Of a DNA stretch of 64,000 bases, positions 37,470 through 45,507 are shown piece after piece. A model generated the notes under the pieces. It was given only the letters and a program-made list of their open reading frames with translations. It was not told the origin of the DNA and ran no database searches. The position numbers and the translations under genes are program-made. Each line of letters starts with the position of its first letter. The first letter of the stretch is position 1. Source of the DNA: an uncultured SAR86 cluster bacterium (lineage in GTDB: Bacteria; Pseudomonadota; Gammaproteobacteria; Magnimaribacterales; D2472); assembly GCA_902601475.1 (NCBI GenBank), contig CACKNK010000001.1:185075-249074 (forward strand). Direction: 5' to 3'.

Positions 37470-39385
37470 AAATCAATTCCATACTTATAGCTAACCGCGG
37501 TGAAATAGCTTGCAGAATCATAAGAACAGCTAATGAAATGGGAATTAAAACAATTGCCATTTATGAAGAAGCTGATTCAAATGCAACATTTGTAAGCATG
37601 TCCGATGTTGCAGTAAAACTTAAAAATGGCTATTTGGATGCAGATGAAATTGTAGATGCAGCAAAAAAGATAGGAGCTGATGCAATCCATCCTGGCTATG
37701 GGTTTCTATCGGAAAACTCAATTTTTGCTAGAAAAGTAATTCGTAACAACATAATTTGGATCGGACCAACACCTCATGTTATCAAGGTGATGGGAGATAA
37801 AATCAAAGCTAAAGAATTGGCGATAAAAGCAAACGTACCAACTCTAGAAAAAGCTGAAAGTATTAAAGATTCAAAACAACTTGGATTCCCATTGCTAATT
37901 AAAGCTGCTGCTGGAGGCGGCGGCAAAGGGATGAGAATTGTTAATAATAAAAATGAGCTTAAAGATGCGGTTGCAGCTGCAAAAAGAGAAGCAAAAGCTG
38001 GTTTTGATGATGAGAGAGTATTTATTGAGAAATACATTAAAAAATCAAGGCATATTGAGATTCAGATTCTGGGTGATCAACATGGAAATGTTATACATCT
38101 AGGTGAAAGAGAATGCTCAATTCAAAGACGACATCAAAAAATTATTGAAGAGTCCCCTTCACCCAAACTTAATGATGAGTTAAGAGAGCAAATTGGTAAT
38201 GCGGCAGTCAAATTGGCAAAAAAAATTAAATATCAATCAGCAGGAACTGTTGAATTTATTCTTGATGAAAATACAAATGAGTTCTGGTTTCTTGAAGTTA
38301 ACACTAGGTTGCAAGTTGAACATCCTGTTACTGAGGAAGTTACAGGAGTTGATCTTGTAAGAGCACAGATAAACATTGCAAAAAATGAGTATCTGGAATT
38401 AAAACAAAAGGATGTTGAATTTAATGGGCATGCACTGGAAGTTCGACTTTATGCAGAGAATCCAAATAATGATTTTCTTCCTGAAACTGGAAAAATAGTA
38501 TGTTATGAACCTTACAAAAATAAATCTATTAGGTGGGATTCAGGTGTCCAGAAAGGATATGAGGTCGGTACAAACTTCGATCCAATGCTCTCAAAAGTAA
38601 TTAGCTGGGCCCCCAACAGAACAGATGCATGCTTGCAACTCGCAACCGCCCTTGAAAAATCCTGTATTGGAGGAGTGAAAACAAATAAAGATTTTTTAGT
38701 TGAATGCATCAGACATCCAGAGTTTTTGGCCGGAAATACAACATCTGACTTTATTGAGATTCAAAGTCCTAACAGGAAAAAAGTTCTCAACGATCATGAT
38801 AAAAATAACTTAATGATCGCAGGCGCTTTGTGGATATCACAAACTAATATCAAAAATAAAAATAAACTCCGATTTATTAAGCATTCTTGGACGAATGGTC
38901 GACTGCCGCATCAGAATATTTCCTTTCAATTTGAAAATGAGATACATCAAATTAAATATAGCTACATAAATAAAGAATCTATTTCGATTCTTGAAAAAAA
39001 AGTAGAAATTATTTCCTTTGATAATGAAATGCTTGAATGTGTTATTGATGAATTTAGAAGTCAATATCAAATTTATAGGGACGAAGATAGGTTATTCGTT
39101 TTTGACTCATTTAATGATATCCAACTAAAAGTTTTACCGAGATTCATTGATTCAAATACCTCATCCATAGAAGGTGGCTTATTGGCTCCGATGCCAGGCA
39201 AAATTTCAGAGGTTCTTATAAAAAAAGATCAAAAAGTTAAAGCTGGACAATCATTAATGATTATTGAAGCTATGAAGATGGAGCAAACGATCAAGTCACC
39301 AAATGCAGGCAAAATTTCAAAGATTATGGTTAAAAAAGGTCAGCAGGTTGAAAACGGTGAATCACTATTGGTAATTGATGAATAA
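37466..39385 (+). CDS. Acyl-CoA carboxylase, biotin-carrying (alpha) subunit
   Basis: A 639-residue protein with biotin carboxylase and carrier domains fused. The N-terminal part has ILIANRGEIACRI, HPGYGFLSEN, the ATP-grasp loop KAAAGGGGKGMRI and FLEVNTRLQVEHPVTE. The C-terminal biotinyl domain has EAMKMEQT with the biotinylated Lys604, after a middle linker domain. The layout equals methylcrotonyl- or geranyl-CoA carboxylase alpha subunits (AtuF-like) rather than stand-alone AccC. It overlaps the beta gene by 4 bp and the TetR gene by 8 bp. Confidence 0.93.
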   Translation: MKINSILIANRGEIACRIIRTANEMGIKTIAIYEEADSNATFVSMSDVAVKLKNGYLDADEIVDAAKKIGADAIHPGYGFLSENSIFARKVIRNNIIWIGPTPHVIKVMGDKIKAKELAIKANVPTLEKAESIKDSKQLGFPLLIKAAAGGGGKGMRIVNNKNELKDAVAAAKREAKAGFDDERVFIEKYIKKSRHIEIQILGDQHGNVIHLGERECSIQRRHQKIIEESPSPKLNDELREQIGNAAVKLAKKIKYQSAGTVEFILDENTNEFWFLEVNTRLQVEHPVTEEVTGVDLVRAQINIAKNEYLELKQKDVEFNGHALEVRLYAENPNNDFLPETGKIVCYEPYKNKSIRWDSGVQKGYEVGTNFDPMLSKVISWAPNRTDACLQLATALEKSCIGGVKTNKDFLVECIRHPEFLAGNTTSDFIEIQSPNRKKVLNDHDKNNLMIAGALWISQTNIKNKNKLRFIKHSWTNGRLPHQNISFQFENEIHQIKYSYINKESISILEKKVEIISFDNEMLECVIDEFRSQYQIYRDEDRLFVFDSFNDIQLKVLPRFIDSNTSSIEGGLLAPMPGKISEVLIKKDQKVKAGQSLMIIEAMKMEQTIKSPNAGKISKIMVKKGQQVENGESLLVIDE

Positions 39386-39980
39386 AGCTCTCTTAAAAGA
39401 AGCAGGTACTTTAAACCATCGTCATAATGAAGTTATGGATCGGCTTGAAAAGATAATTGATGAGGGTAAGTCATATAAAACAATGGCTGATTTAGCTTCA
39501 ATGCTTAAGGTATCCCTCAGAACGCTTTATGAAATTGCGCCGAGTAAGGATGAGCTGATAAATTTAACAATTAATAATGTTTTAACCAAGCATGGCAAAA
39601 TTGCTATAGAAAAAATTCAAACACTAGATTCCCCAATAGAAAAATTGCGTGTCTACTTGAATACTGTTAATCAGGCTGTGGGTCCAAGATTTGAAAAATT
39701 TACTTTATCTTTGAGCAAAAAACATTCAACCAATGAAATGATAGATTTTCATGAAAATTACATTACAAATTTTATTAAGAGCCTTTTGGATGATGCTGTT
39801 CAAGCTAATGAAATTGCTGATATCGATACCGAAGCAACAGCTTTGGCCTTGGGAGGTTTAGGCAGATACTTTCAAAATAAAAAAATTCACTCTAAGCCGT
39901 CATTGGCTTCACCAGAAGATTCATCAAATTTTTTATCTGATTTAATTTTATCCGGTTTAATAGAGAAACAGCATGACTGA
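39378..39980 (+). CDS. TetR-family transcriptional regulator
   Basis: A 200-residue protein starting at the ATG at 39,378 (a TTG one codon earlier is less likely). Residues about 15-60 form a helix-turn-helix, with MADLASMLKVSLRTLYEIAPSKDELI matching the TetR recognition helix pattern. The helical ligand domain follows (about 75-195). It is embedded between the carboxylase genes and the AtuA-like gene with 8-bp overlaps on both sides, so it is made together with the pathway. Likely role, by analogy with AtuR, is ligand-released repression at the inverted repeats upstream of the cluster. Confidence 0.88.
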   Translation: MNKALLKEAGTLNHRHNEVMDRLEKIIDEGKSYKTMADLASMLKVSLRTLYEIAPSKDELINLTINNVLTKHGKIAIEKIQTLDSPIEKLRVYLNTVNQAVGPRFEKFTLSLSKKHSTNEMIDFHENYITNFIKSLLDDAVQANEIADIDTEATALALGGLGRYFQNKKIHSKPSLASPEDSSNFLSDLILSGLIEKQHD

Positions 39981-41754
39981 TCTTATTCGAATAGGTAATT
40001 GCAGTGGTTATTACGGAGATAAGCTATCTGCAGCTAAAGAAATGGTTGAGGGAGGCCCTATAGACGTTCTTACTGGAGATTACTTAGCAGAACTGACAAT
40101 GACAATTCTTTTCAATCAAAGAATGCAAAGAGGTGAAGATAAAGGTTACGTAGGGACATTTTTAAAGCAGGTAAAAGAAATTGCGCATACATGTAAATCG
40201 AAGAACATTAAAGTAGTTACTAATGCAGGAGGTTTAAATCCTCAATCAATGGCAAATGAAATTGAAAAGATTCTTGCTGAATTAAAAATTGATCTCAAGG
40301 TAGCCTACATTACCGGTGATGACTTGATGCCACGAATGGAAAATTTGATTCAATTAAATGAACCTTTTAACAACATTGATAAAGGCACGCCTCTTGAAGA
40401 ATCTGGCTGTCATACACTCACAGCAAATGCTTATCTAGGAGCTTGGGGTATCAAGGAGGCTTTGGATCTAGGGGCAGACATAGTTGTTTGTCCAAGAGTA
40501 ACTGACGCTGCAGTAGTAATAGGTCCGGCTGCATGGAAATTTGGTTGGGAGCGTAACGATTATGACAAATTAGCAGGTGCATTAGCTGCTGGTCATATTA
40601 TTGAATGTGGCTGCCAGGCCACAGGTGGTAATTATGCTTTCTTTAAAGAAGTTCCAAGCTTTGATAACGTTGGCTATCCAATAGCAGAAATTCTGGAGGA
40701 TGGTAGCTTTTATATTACTAAGCATCCTGGAACAGGAGGGCTTGTATCAACAGGAACAGTAACAGCACAATTGTTGTATGAAATTTCTGCTCCTGCTTAT
40801 ATAAATCCTGATGTTGTTGCGCATTTTGATACTTTAAAAATTGAACAAACCGAAAAAGATAAAGTATTTGTTTCGGGTTGTAGAGGAAGCTCACCTCCAG
40901 AAAAACATAAAGTTTGCATTAACCTTGCCGGAGGTTATAGAAATGGTATGGAGCTAGTTTTAACAGGATTGGATATTGAGGAGAAAGCTAAAATATTTAC
41001 CGATACTTTATTTAACTCTGTAGGGGGAAGAGAACAATTTGATGAGGTTTCAATTCATCTTGATAGGAACGATAAAGACGACCCTAACACTAATGAAGAA
41101 GCAATGGCTGCTCTAAGAATAAATGTAAAATCAAAAGATAAAGAACTTGTTGGCAGACTTTTTAGTGCAAAGATTATTGAATTAGCATTATCAAACTATC
41201 CCGGCTTTTTTGCTGGTGGTGGCGTTAAATCTGGTGGCCAAGTACTCATTTATTGGCCAGCATTAGTAGACTCAAAACATATCAATGAAGTGGTCCATTT
41301 CAATGGTAAATCGAAAGAGCTTAAGCCAACAAGTCAGTTAAATTTTGAAGAAATTTATTATCAAACAGAGCCTATAAAAATACCAGATGCTCCAAAAGGT
41401 GAAACAAGCCATGTCCCTCTGGGGACTTTGTTTGGAGCAAGATCAGGAGATAAGGGTGGTTGTGCAAATTTAGGAGTGTGGGCAAAAGATTTAGATGCGT
41501 TTGCATTTTTGAGTTCATTTCTAACAATTGAAAAGCTTAAAGAATTAATGCCTGATCTAAAAGAATTTAAAATAGAGAGATTCGATCTTCCAAACATCCT
41601 TTCTCTTAATTTTTATATTCATGATATTTTAGAGGATGGTGTTTCATCTAATTCAAGAAAAGATGCTCAGGCAAAATCCTTAGGTGAATACCTTAGAGCA
41701 AAAAAAGCAAATATCCCCTCCTCTCTTTTGGAGACTTTAAATGAATATGGATAA
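39973..41754 (+). CDS. AtuA-like protein (DUF1446)
   Basis: A 593-residue protein with the DUF1446 domain (about 5-450; IRIGNCSGYYGDKLSAAKEMVEGGPIDVLTGDYLAELTM region) and the shorter AtuA C-terminal domain (about 480-590; VPLGTLFGARSGDKGG). This full-length two-domain layout matches AtuA of the Pseudomonas acyclic-terpene pathway, a protein needed for growth on citronellol but with no firmly known reaction. Other motifs are VTDAAVVIGPA and HPGTGGLVSTGTV. It overlaps the TetR gene by 8 bp and the enoyl-CoA hydratase gene by 14 bp. Confidence 0.9.
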   Translation: MTDLIRIGNCSGYYGDKLSAAKEMVEGGPIDVLTGDYLAELTMTILFNQRMQRGEDKGYVGTFLKQVKEIAHTCKSKNIKVVTNAGGLNPQSMANEIEKILAELKIDLKVAYITGDDLMPRMENLIQLNEPFNNIDKGTPLEESGCHTLTANAYLGAWGIKEALDLGADIVVCPRVTDAAVVIGPAAWKFGWERNDYDKLAGALAAGHIIECGCQATGGNYAFFKEVPSFDNVGYPIAEILEDGSFYITKHPGTGGLVSTGTVTAQLLYEISAPAYINPDVVAHFDTLKIEQTEKDKVFVSGCRGSSPPEKHKVCINLAGGYRNGMELVLTGLDIEEKAKIFTDTLFNSVGGREQFDEVSIHLDRNDKDDPNTNEEAMAALRINVKSKDKELVGRLFSAKIIELALSNYPGFFAGGGVKSGGQVLIYWPALVDSKHINEVVHFNGKSKELKPTSQLNFEEIYYQTEPIKIPDAPKGETSHVPLGTLFGARSGDKGGCANLGVWAKDLDAFAFLSSFLTIEKLKELMPDLKEFKIERFDLPNILSLNFYIHDILEDGVSSNSRKDAQAKSLGEYLRAKKANIPSSLLETLNEYG

Positions 41755-42556
41755 AAAATCTTTGTCACTGGATGGGTTAAAGTTTGGGGCTTTGATAGTC
41801 AATGAAAATGATCACATCTTAACTCTCAAATTAAATAGACCAGAAAGAAAAAATGCTATCAATGACATGATGGCGAATGAATTAATTTACTGCCTAACTT
41901 ATGCAGATCAGAATCAAAATATAAGAGTTGTTGTAATTGAAGCAGCTGGAGATATTTTTTGTGCTGGTGGTGATCTGAGAAGTATGTCAGGAAAAGAGGA
42001 ATCAGAACAATCAAGTGTTCCTAAGGTTGGTGGAGGCACTGAAGATATTAGCATTCGAATCAGGAAACTCAACAAACCAGTTATTTGTAAAATACAAGGG
42101 AGTGTTTTAGCTGGAGCATTACTAATGGTAACTAATTCAACTCATGCGGTTGCGGTTAAAGAAGCTAAATTTTCAGCACCTGAAATAAAAAGAGGGATCT
42201 GGCCATTCATGGTCATGGCAGGGTTATTTAGACTAATGCCCAAAAGACAAGGACTAGACTTTATTATGCGAGGCAATGCTATTGATGCTGAAACAGCAAA
42301 AGAATATGGCTTAATTAACAAAGTAGTAAAGGCTAAAGGTCTTGACAGCATTGTTGACGACATTGCTAATGAACTAGCAAGCCTGGCACCCTCTACAATG
42401 AGACAAGGTTTAGCTGCTTACAATGCTCAAGATGATTTAAATTTTGATGAAGCAATTCCTTTTTTAAGAGATGAATTAGCAAAATGTCTAAAAGGTGAGG
42501 ATGCAAAAGAAGGCATAACAGCGTTCTTAGAAAAGAGACCTCCTAATTGGAAATAA
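41741..42556 (+). CDS. Enoyl-CoA hydratase/isomerase family protein
   Basis: A 271-residue crotonase-fold protein. It has RPERKNAIND, IFCAGGDLRSM (oxyanion block) and CKIQGSVLAGALLMV. The usual AxxPExxxG hydratase stretch is EAKFSAPEIKRGIWP, so one catalytic Glu position is kept. In an Atu-type pathway it would hydrate the carboxylated acyl-CoA (AtuE-like isohexenylglutaconyl-CoA hydratase). The chosen ATG has GGAG seven bases upstream. It overlaps the AtuA-like gene by 14 bp and lies 15 bp before an acyl-CoA dehydrogenase. Confidence 0.9.
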   Translation: MNMDKKSLSLDGLKFGALIVNENDHILTLKLNRPERKNAINDMMANELIYCLTYADQNQNIRVVVIEAAGDIFCAGGDLRSMSGKEESEQSSVPKVGGGTEDISIRIRKLNKPVICKIQGSVLAGALLMVTNSTHAVAVKEAKFSAPEIKRGIWPFMVMAGLFRLMPKRQGLDFIMRGNAIDAETAKEYGLINKVVKAKGLDSIVDDIANELASLAPSTMRQGLAAYNAQDDLNFDEAIPFLRDELAKCLKGEDAKEGITAFLEKRPPNWK

Positions 42557-42571
42557 TTTTATAAGGAAAAC

Positions 42572-43801
42572 ATGGACTTACACTACAGTAAAGAATATTT
42601 AGATTTTGAAAAAGAAGTAAAGGCTTTTTGTAAAAAATATGATGGCGTCACTTTCACAGATGCAAGCAATAACCCTCTAGCAAGCTCAAGCAGTAAGAAA
42701 AAAAAGATACAAGTCACTAGGAGTGAGTGGCAAAAAATTCTTATCGAACAAGGTTATTTTGCAAGAGCAGTTCCTAAAGAATATGGGGGATATGGCGGTG
42801 AGCCAGACATTCTTAAAAGTAGAATAATTGCAGCTGAGTTCTCTAAAGCAAAAACACCTGCTCCAATGGGAGGCCAAGGGATAGATATGTTGGTCCCTAC
42901 CCTGCTTGAAATGGGTACGAAGGAACAAAAAGAAAAATACATAAAACCAACACTTCATGGTGAGATGATTTGGTGTCAGGGGTACTCCGAACCAAATGCA
43001 GGCAGTGATCTCGCAGCATTGCAAACGAAAGGTGAATTAATTGATGGTGAATGGGTAATTAATGGACAAAAGATTTGGACCTCAACTGCTCAATATTCAC
43101 AAATGATGTTTTGCTTGGTCAGAACAGAGCCTGAAGCACAAAAACATGCAGGTATTAGCTATTTGTTAATTCCAATGGATTCAGAGGGTATCGAAGTGAG
43201 ACCATTAGTAGATATGACAATGAAAGCAGGATTTAATGAGGTGTTTTTTACTGATGTAAAAATTCCTGGAACAAATATTGTTGGCAAACGAGGAGAAGGT
43301 TGGGCGGTTGCAAATGCAACACTTGGTCATGAGCGAGGCTCCTTAGCACCGCCTGATGCAATTATGAACAGGCTGAACATGCTCATCGATTTAATGAAAC
43401 AAGAAAAGCTTGATGGCAAACCACTCATTGAGAATCCGATTTATAGGGATAGGCTTATGAAGATCCAAGGCAAAGTTATGGCTTCCCAGTCTCATGCTCT
43501 GAGATTATTGTCAGCCAAATTGAATCCCGGTCAAGATGTCAAAGTTGGCAAAATGATTCAAAAATTAGTTGGTACTGAGTTAAGACACGAACTAGAGGGT
43601 TTGGCGATTGATGTTATGGGTGAGATTGGTGTGTTATATGAGGACAGTCCGCACCTTCGTGATAAAGGATCATGGCAATTCATTTATATGTATTTCCTAG
43701 GATTAATTATTGGGGGTGGCACCAGTCAAATACAAAAAAATATTATTTCTGAACGAGGACTTGGGCTCCCTAAGGAGCCTAAAGTTCAAGGAGCTCAATA
43801 A
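42572..43801 (+). CDS. Acyl-CoA dehydrogenase, catalytic-base subunit of the second pair
   Basis: A 409-residue acyl-CoA dehydrogenase. Motifs are WCQGYSEPNAGSDLAAL, GQKIWTSTAQYS, VGKRGEGWAVANATLGHERGS and a GGGTSQIQKNIISERGLGLP end. The catalytic-helix Glu is Glu254 in HER. The next gene is a second dehydrogenase without this Glu, matching the FadE/ChsE heteromer pattern. In the cluster it would introduce the double bond that precedes carboxylation (AtuD-like role). A 16-residue low-complexity Lys/Ser segment near residue 31-50 is unusual. AAGGAA lies about 7 bases before the ATG. Confidence 0.9.
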   Translation: MDLHYSKEYLDFEKEVKAFCKKYDGVTFTDASNNPLASSSSKKKKIQVTRSEWQKILIEQGYFARAVPKEYGGYGGEPDILKSRIIAAEFSKAKTPAPMGGQGIDMLVPTLLEMGTKEQKEKYIKPTLHGEMIWCQGYSEPNAGSDLAALQTKGELIDGEWVINGQKIWTSTAQYSQMMFCLVRTEPEAQKHAGISYLLIPMDSEGIEVRPLVDMTMKAGFNEVFFTDVKIPGTNIVGKRGEGWAVANATLGHERGSLAPPDAIMNRLNMLIDLMKQEKLDGKPLIENPIYRDRLMKIQGKVMASQSHALRLLSAKLNPGQDVKVGKMIQKLVGTELRHELEGLAIDVMGEIGVLYEDSPHLRDKGSWQFIYMYFLGLIIGGGTSQIQKNIISERGLGLPKEPKVQGAQ

Positions 43802-43804
43802 AAA

Positions 43805-44890
43805 ATGTATTTTGGTTTATCAGAGGATCAAATTTTCTTTCAAGATAATATTAAAAAGTTTCTTGAAGAGAATTCATCAGTAGAAATCCTTAGAAAAATT
43901 GCAGCTGATAATCGAACATTTGCAAAAGATATCCATGATGGAATTATTAATTTAGGCATTAATAGTCTTTTAGTACCAGAGGAATTTGGAGGACTTGGAT
44001 TAGACATATTGTTTGCTGCAGCAATATCAGAATCATTGGGATATGGAGCAGGAGCAACACCTTTCATAGGATCTTATGTTATGGCACCGATAGCTATTAT
44101 TGACGGTGGATCAGATGAACAGAAGCAAAATTATTTAACCAGAATTGTATCCAATGAAGTTAAATTTGGAGTTGGATTTTCAGCGCTCACTGGAGCACGA
44201 GACAACTCAGAAATCCAAATCAAAGGAAATAAAATTTCAGGCAGATCACTTTTTGTCTTGGATTATGAATACGCAACACATTTTTTAATCTCCGATATAA
44301 ATGGATGCATTGGAATCATTGATGCCCAAGCAAATGGAATAGATTTAGTTGAACTTAAAACAATCGATAGAACTAGAAATGTCTGTGAATTGATATTAAA
44401 AAATGTTAATTCTGAAATCTTAGAGCAAACAAAAAATTCAATAAATACTGCCGAAAAAGTAATTGATACAGGAAGAATAATGCTTGCAGCTGACTCACTT
44501 GGAGCAGCTCAAAACATGATCAATAAAGCTGTTGATTATGCAAAAGAAAGAAAACAATTTGGTAGAGCTATTGGTTCTTTTCAAGCTGTAAAGCACATGT
44601 GTGCAGAGATGGTTGCTGAATTAGAGCCTTGCTACGCCTTGGTGTGGCATGCAGCTCATGCACAAAAACACATGCCTAATGAAGCAAGGCTTATGGCATG
44701 CCAAGCTAAATCTCATTTAAGTGATGTAACTAAAGAAGTGGCAAAAAAGTCAACTGAAGTTCATGGAGGTATGGGTTTTACAGACTTGTTAGGGCTACAT
44801 TATTGGTTCAAAAGAATAGGCTTAAATAGGCAATTACTGGGAACACCGGAACGTGTCCGTGAAGAAGCAGCATCTCTGCAACTTAACTAA
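43805..44890 (+). CDS. Acyl-CoA dehydrogenase, probable non-catalytic partner of the second pair
   Basis: A 361-residue acyl-CoA dehydrogenase-fold protein with the KERKQFGRAIGSFQAVKHMCAEM helix and the EVHGGMGFTDLLGLHYWFKR end block. It has TGR (Gly223) where its partner has HER, so the usual base is missing. It starts 3 bp after the partner gene, consistent with a fixed-ratio complex. Its end overlaps the convergent isomerase-like gene by 8 bp. It is the last gene of the cluster. Confidence 0.9.
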   Translation: MYFGLSEDQIFFQDNIKKFLEENSSVEILRKIAADNRTFAKDIHDGIINLGINSLLVPEEFGGLGLDILFAAAISESLGYGAGATPFIGSYVMAPIAIIDGGSDEQKQNYLTRIVSNEVKFGVGFSALTGARDNSEIQIKGNKISGRSLFVLDYEYATHFLISDINGCIGIIDAQANGIDLVELKTIDRTRNVCELILKNVNSEILEQTKNSINTAEKVIDTGRIMLAADSLGAAQNMINKAVDYAKERKQFGRAIGSFQAVKHMCAEMVAELEPCYALVWHAAHAQKHMPNEARLMACQAKSHLSDVTKEVAKKSTEVHGGMGFTDLLGLHYWFKRIGLNRQLLGTPERVREEAASLQLN

Positions 44891-45488
44891 TCTTTAATTG
44901 CTCCTCAAGTAATTGGATCCTGTCATTGCCAAAAAACATAGAGTCCTTAAAAAAATATGTTGGTGACCCAAAGCCGCCTCTATTAATCAACTCCTGAGTA
45001 TTTTCCTTTAATGCATTTTTTGTGGTCTCTTGATTTATAAAATTCAAGAAAACATCTGAGTCTAAATTTAAATCCTCACATATTTCAGAAATTACCTTAT
45101 CATCAGAAATGTCTTTTCCATCAGTCCAGTAAGCTTTAAAAATGCAAAGAGCATAATCAGAGATTTGTTTTTGCTCATTAAAAAATAATGCGCCGCGCAT
45201 AGCTTTTACAGAGTTAATAGGAAAAATAGATGGCCAGTTAATTTGTATATTCCTCATTTTAGCCCACATTTTTATATCTTGATTGTAGTAATTGGATTTT
45301 AGTAGGTTTGGCTTGGCTCTGAATTTATATACTTCATCATTTACTGAATTAAAGACCCCACCCACGAGAATTGGTAAAAATTTAATCTCAACGTTGTACT
45401 TTAAAGATATCTCATTAATTCCAATGAAGCCTAAATATGTCCAAGGACTTGAACAATCGAAGTAGAATTCGATATAGTTACTATTCAT
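44883..45488 (-). CDS. 2-hydroxychromene-2-carboxylate isomerase-like (DsbA-fold, GST-kappa type)
   Basis: A 201-residue thioredoxin-fold protein with an inserted helical domain. The start IEFYFDCSSPWTYLG is the typical block in which a Ser replaces the thiol pair of DsbA. The later GGFGSPTYFFKDSMFFGNDR holds the cis-Pro and the family end motif. Characterised relatives isomerise 2-hydroxychromene-2-carboxylate in naphthalene breakdown with glutathione. The real substrate here is open. Its stop side overlaps the end of the acyl-CoA cluster; start is 19 bp from the divergent protease gene. Confidence 0.87.
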   Translation of the reverse strand: MNSNYIEFYFDCSSPWTYLGFIGINEISLKYNVEIKFLPILVGGVFNSVNDEVYKFRAKPNLLKSNYYNQDIKMWAKMRNIQINWPSIFPINSVKAMRGALFFNEQKQISDYALCIFKAYWTDGKDISDDKVISEICEDLNLDSDVFLNFINQETTKNALKENTQELINRGGFGSPTYFFKDSMFFGNDRIQLLEEQLKIS

Positions 45489-45507
45489 CTTTGTAAGTTT
45501 ATTCCAA

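Noticed and set aside
42686..43024. 112-codon open frame opposite the acyl-CoA dehydrogenase
   Set aside because: Antisense shadow; composition and lack of any motif argue against a gene.
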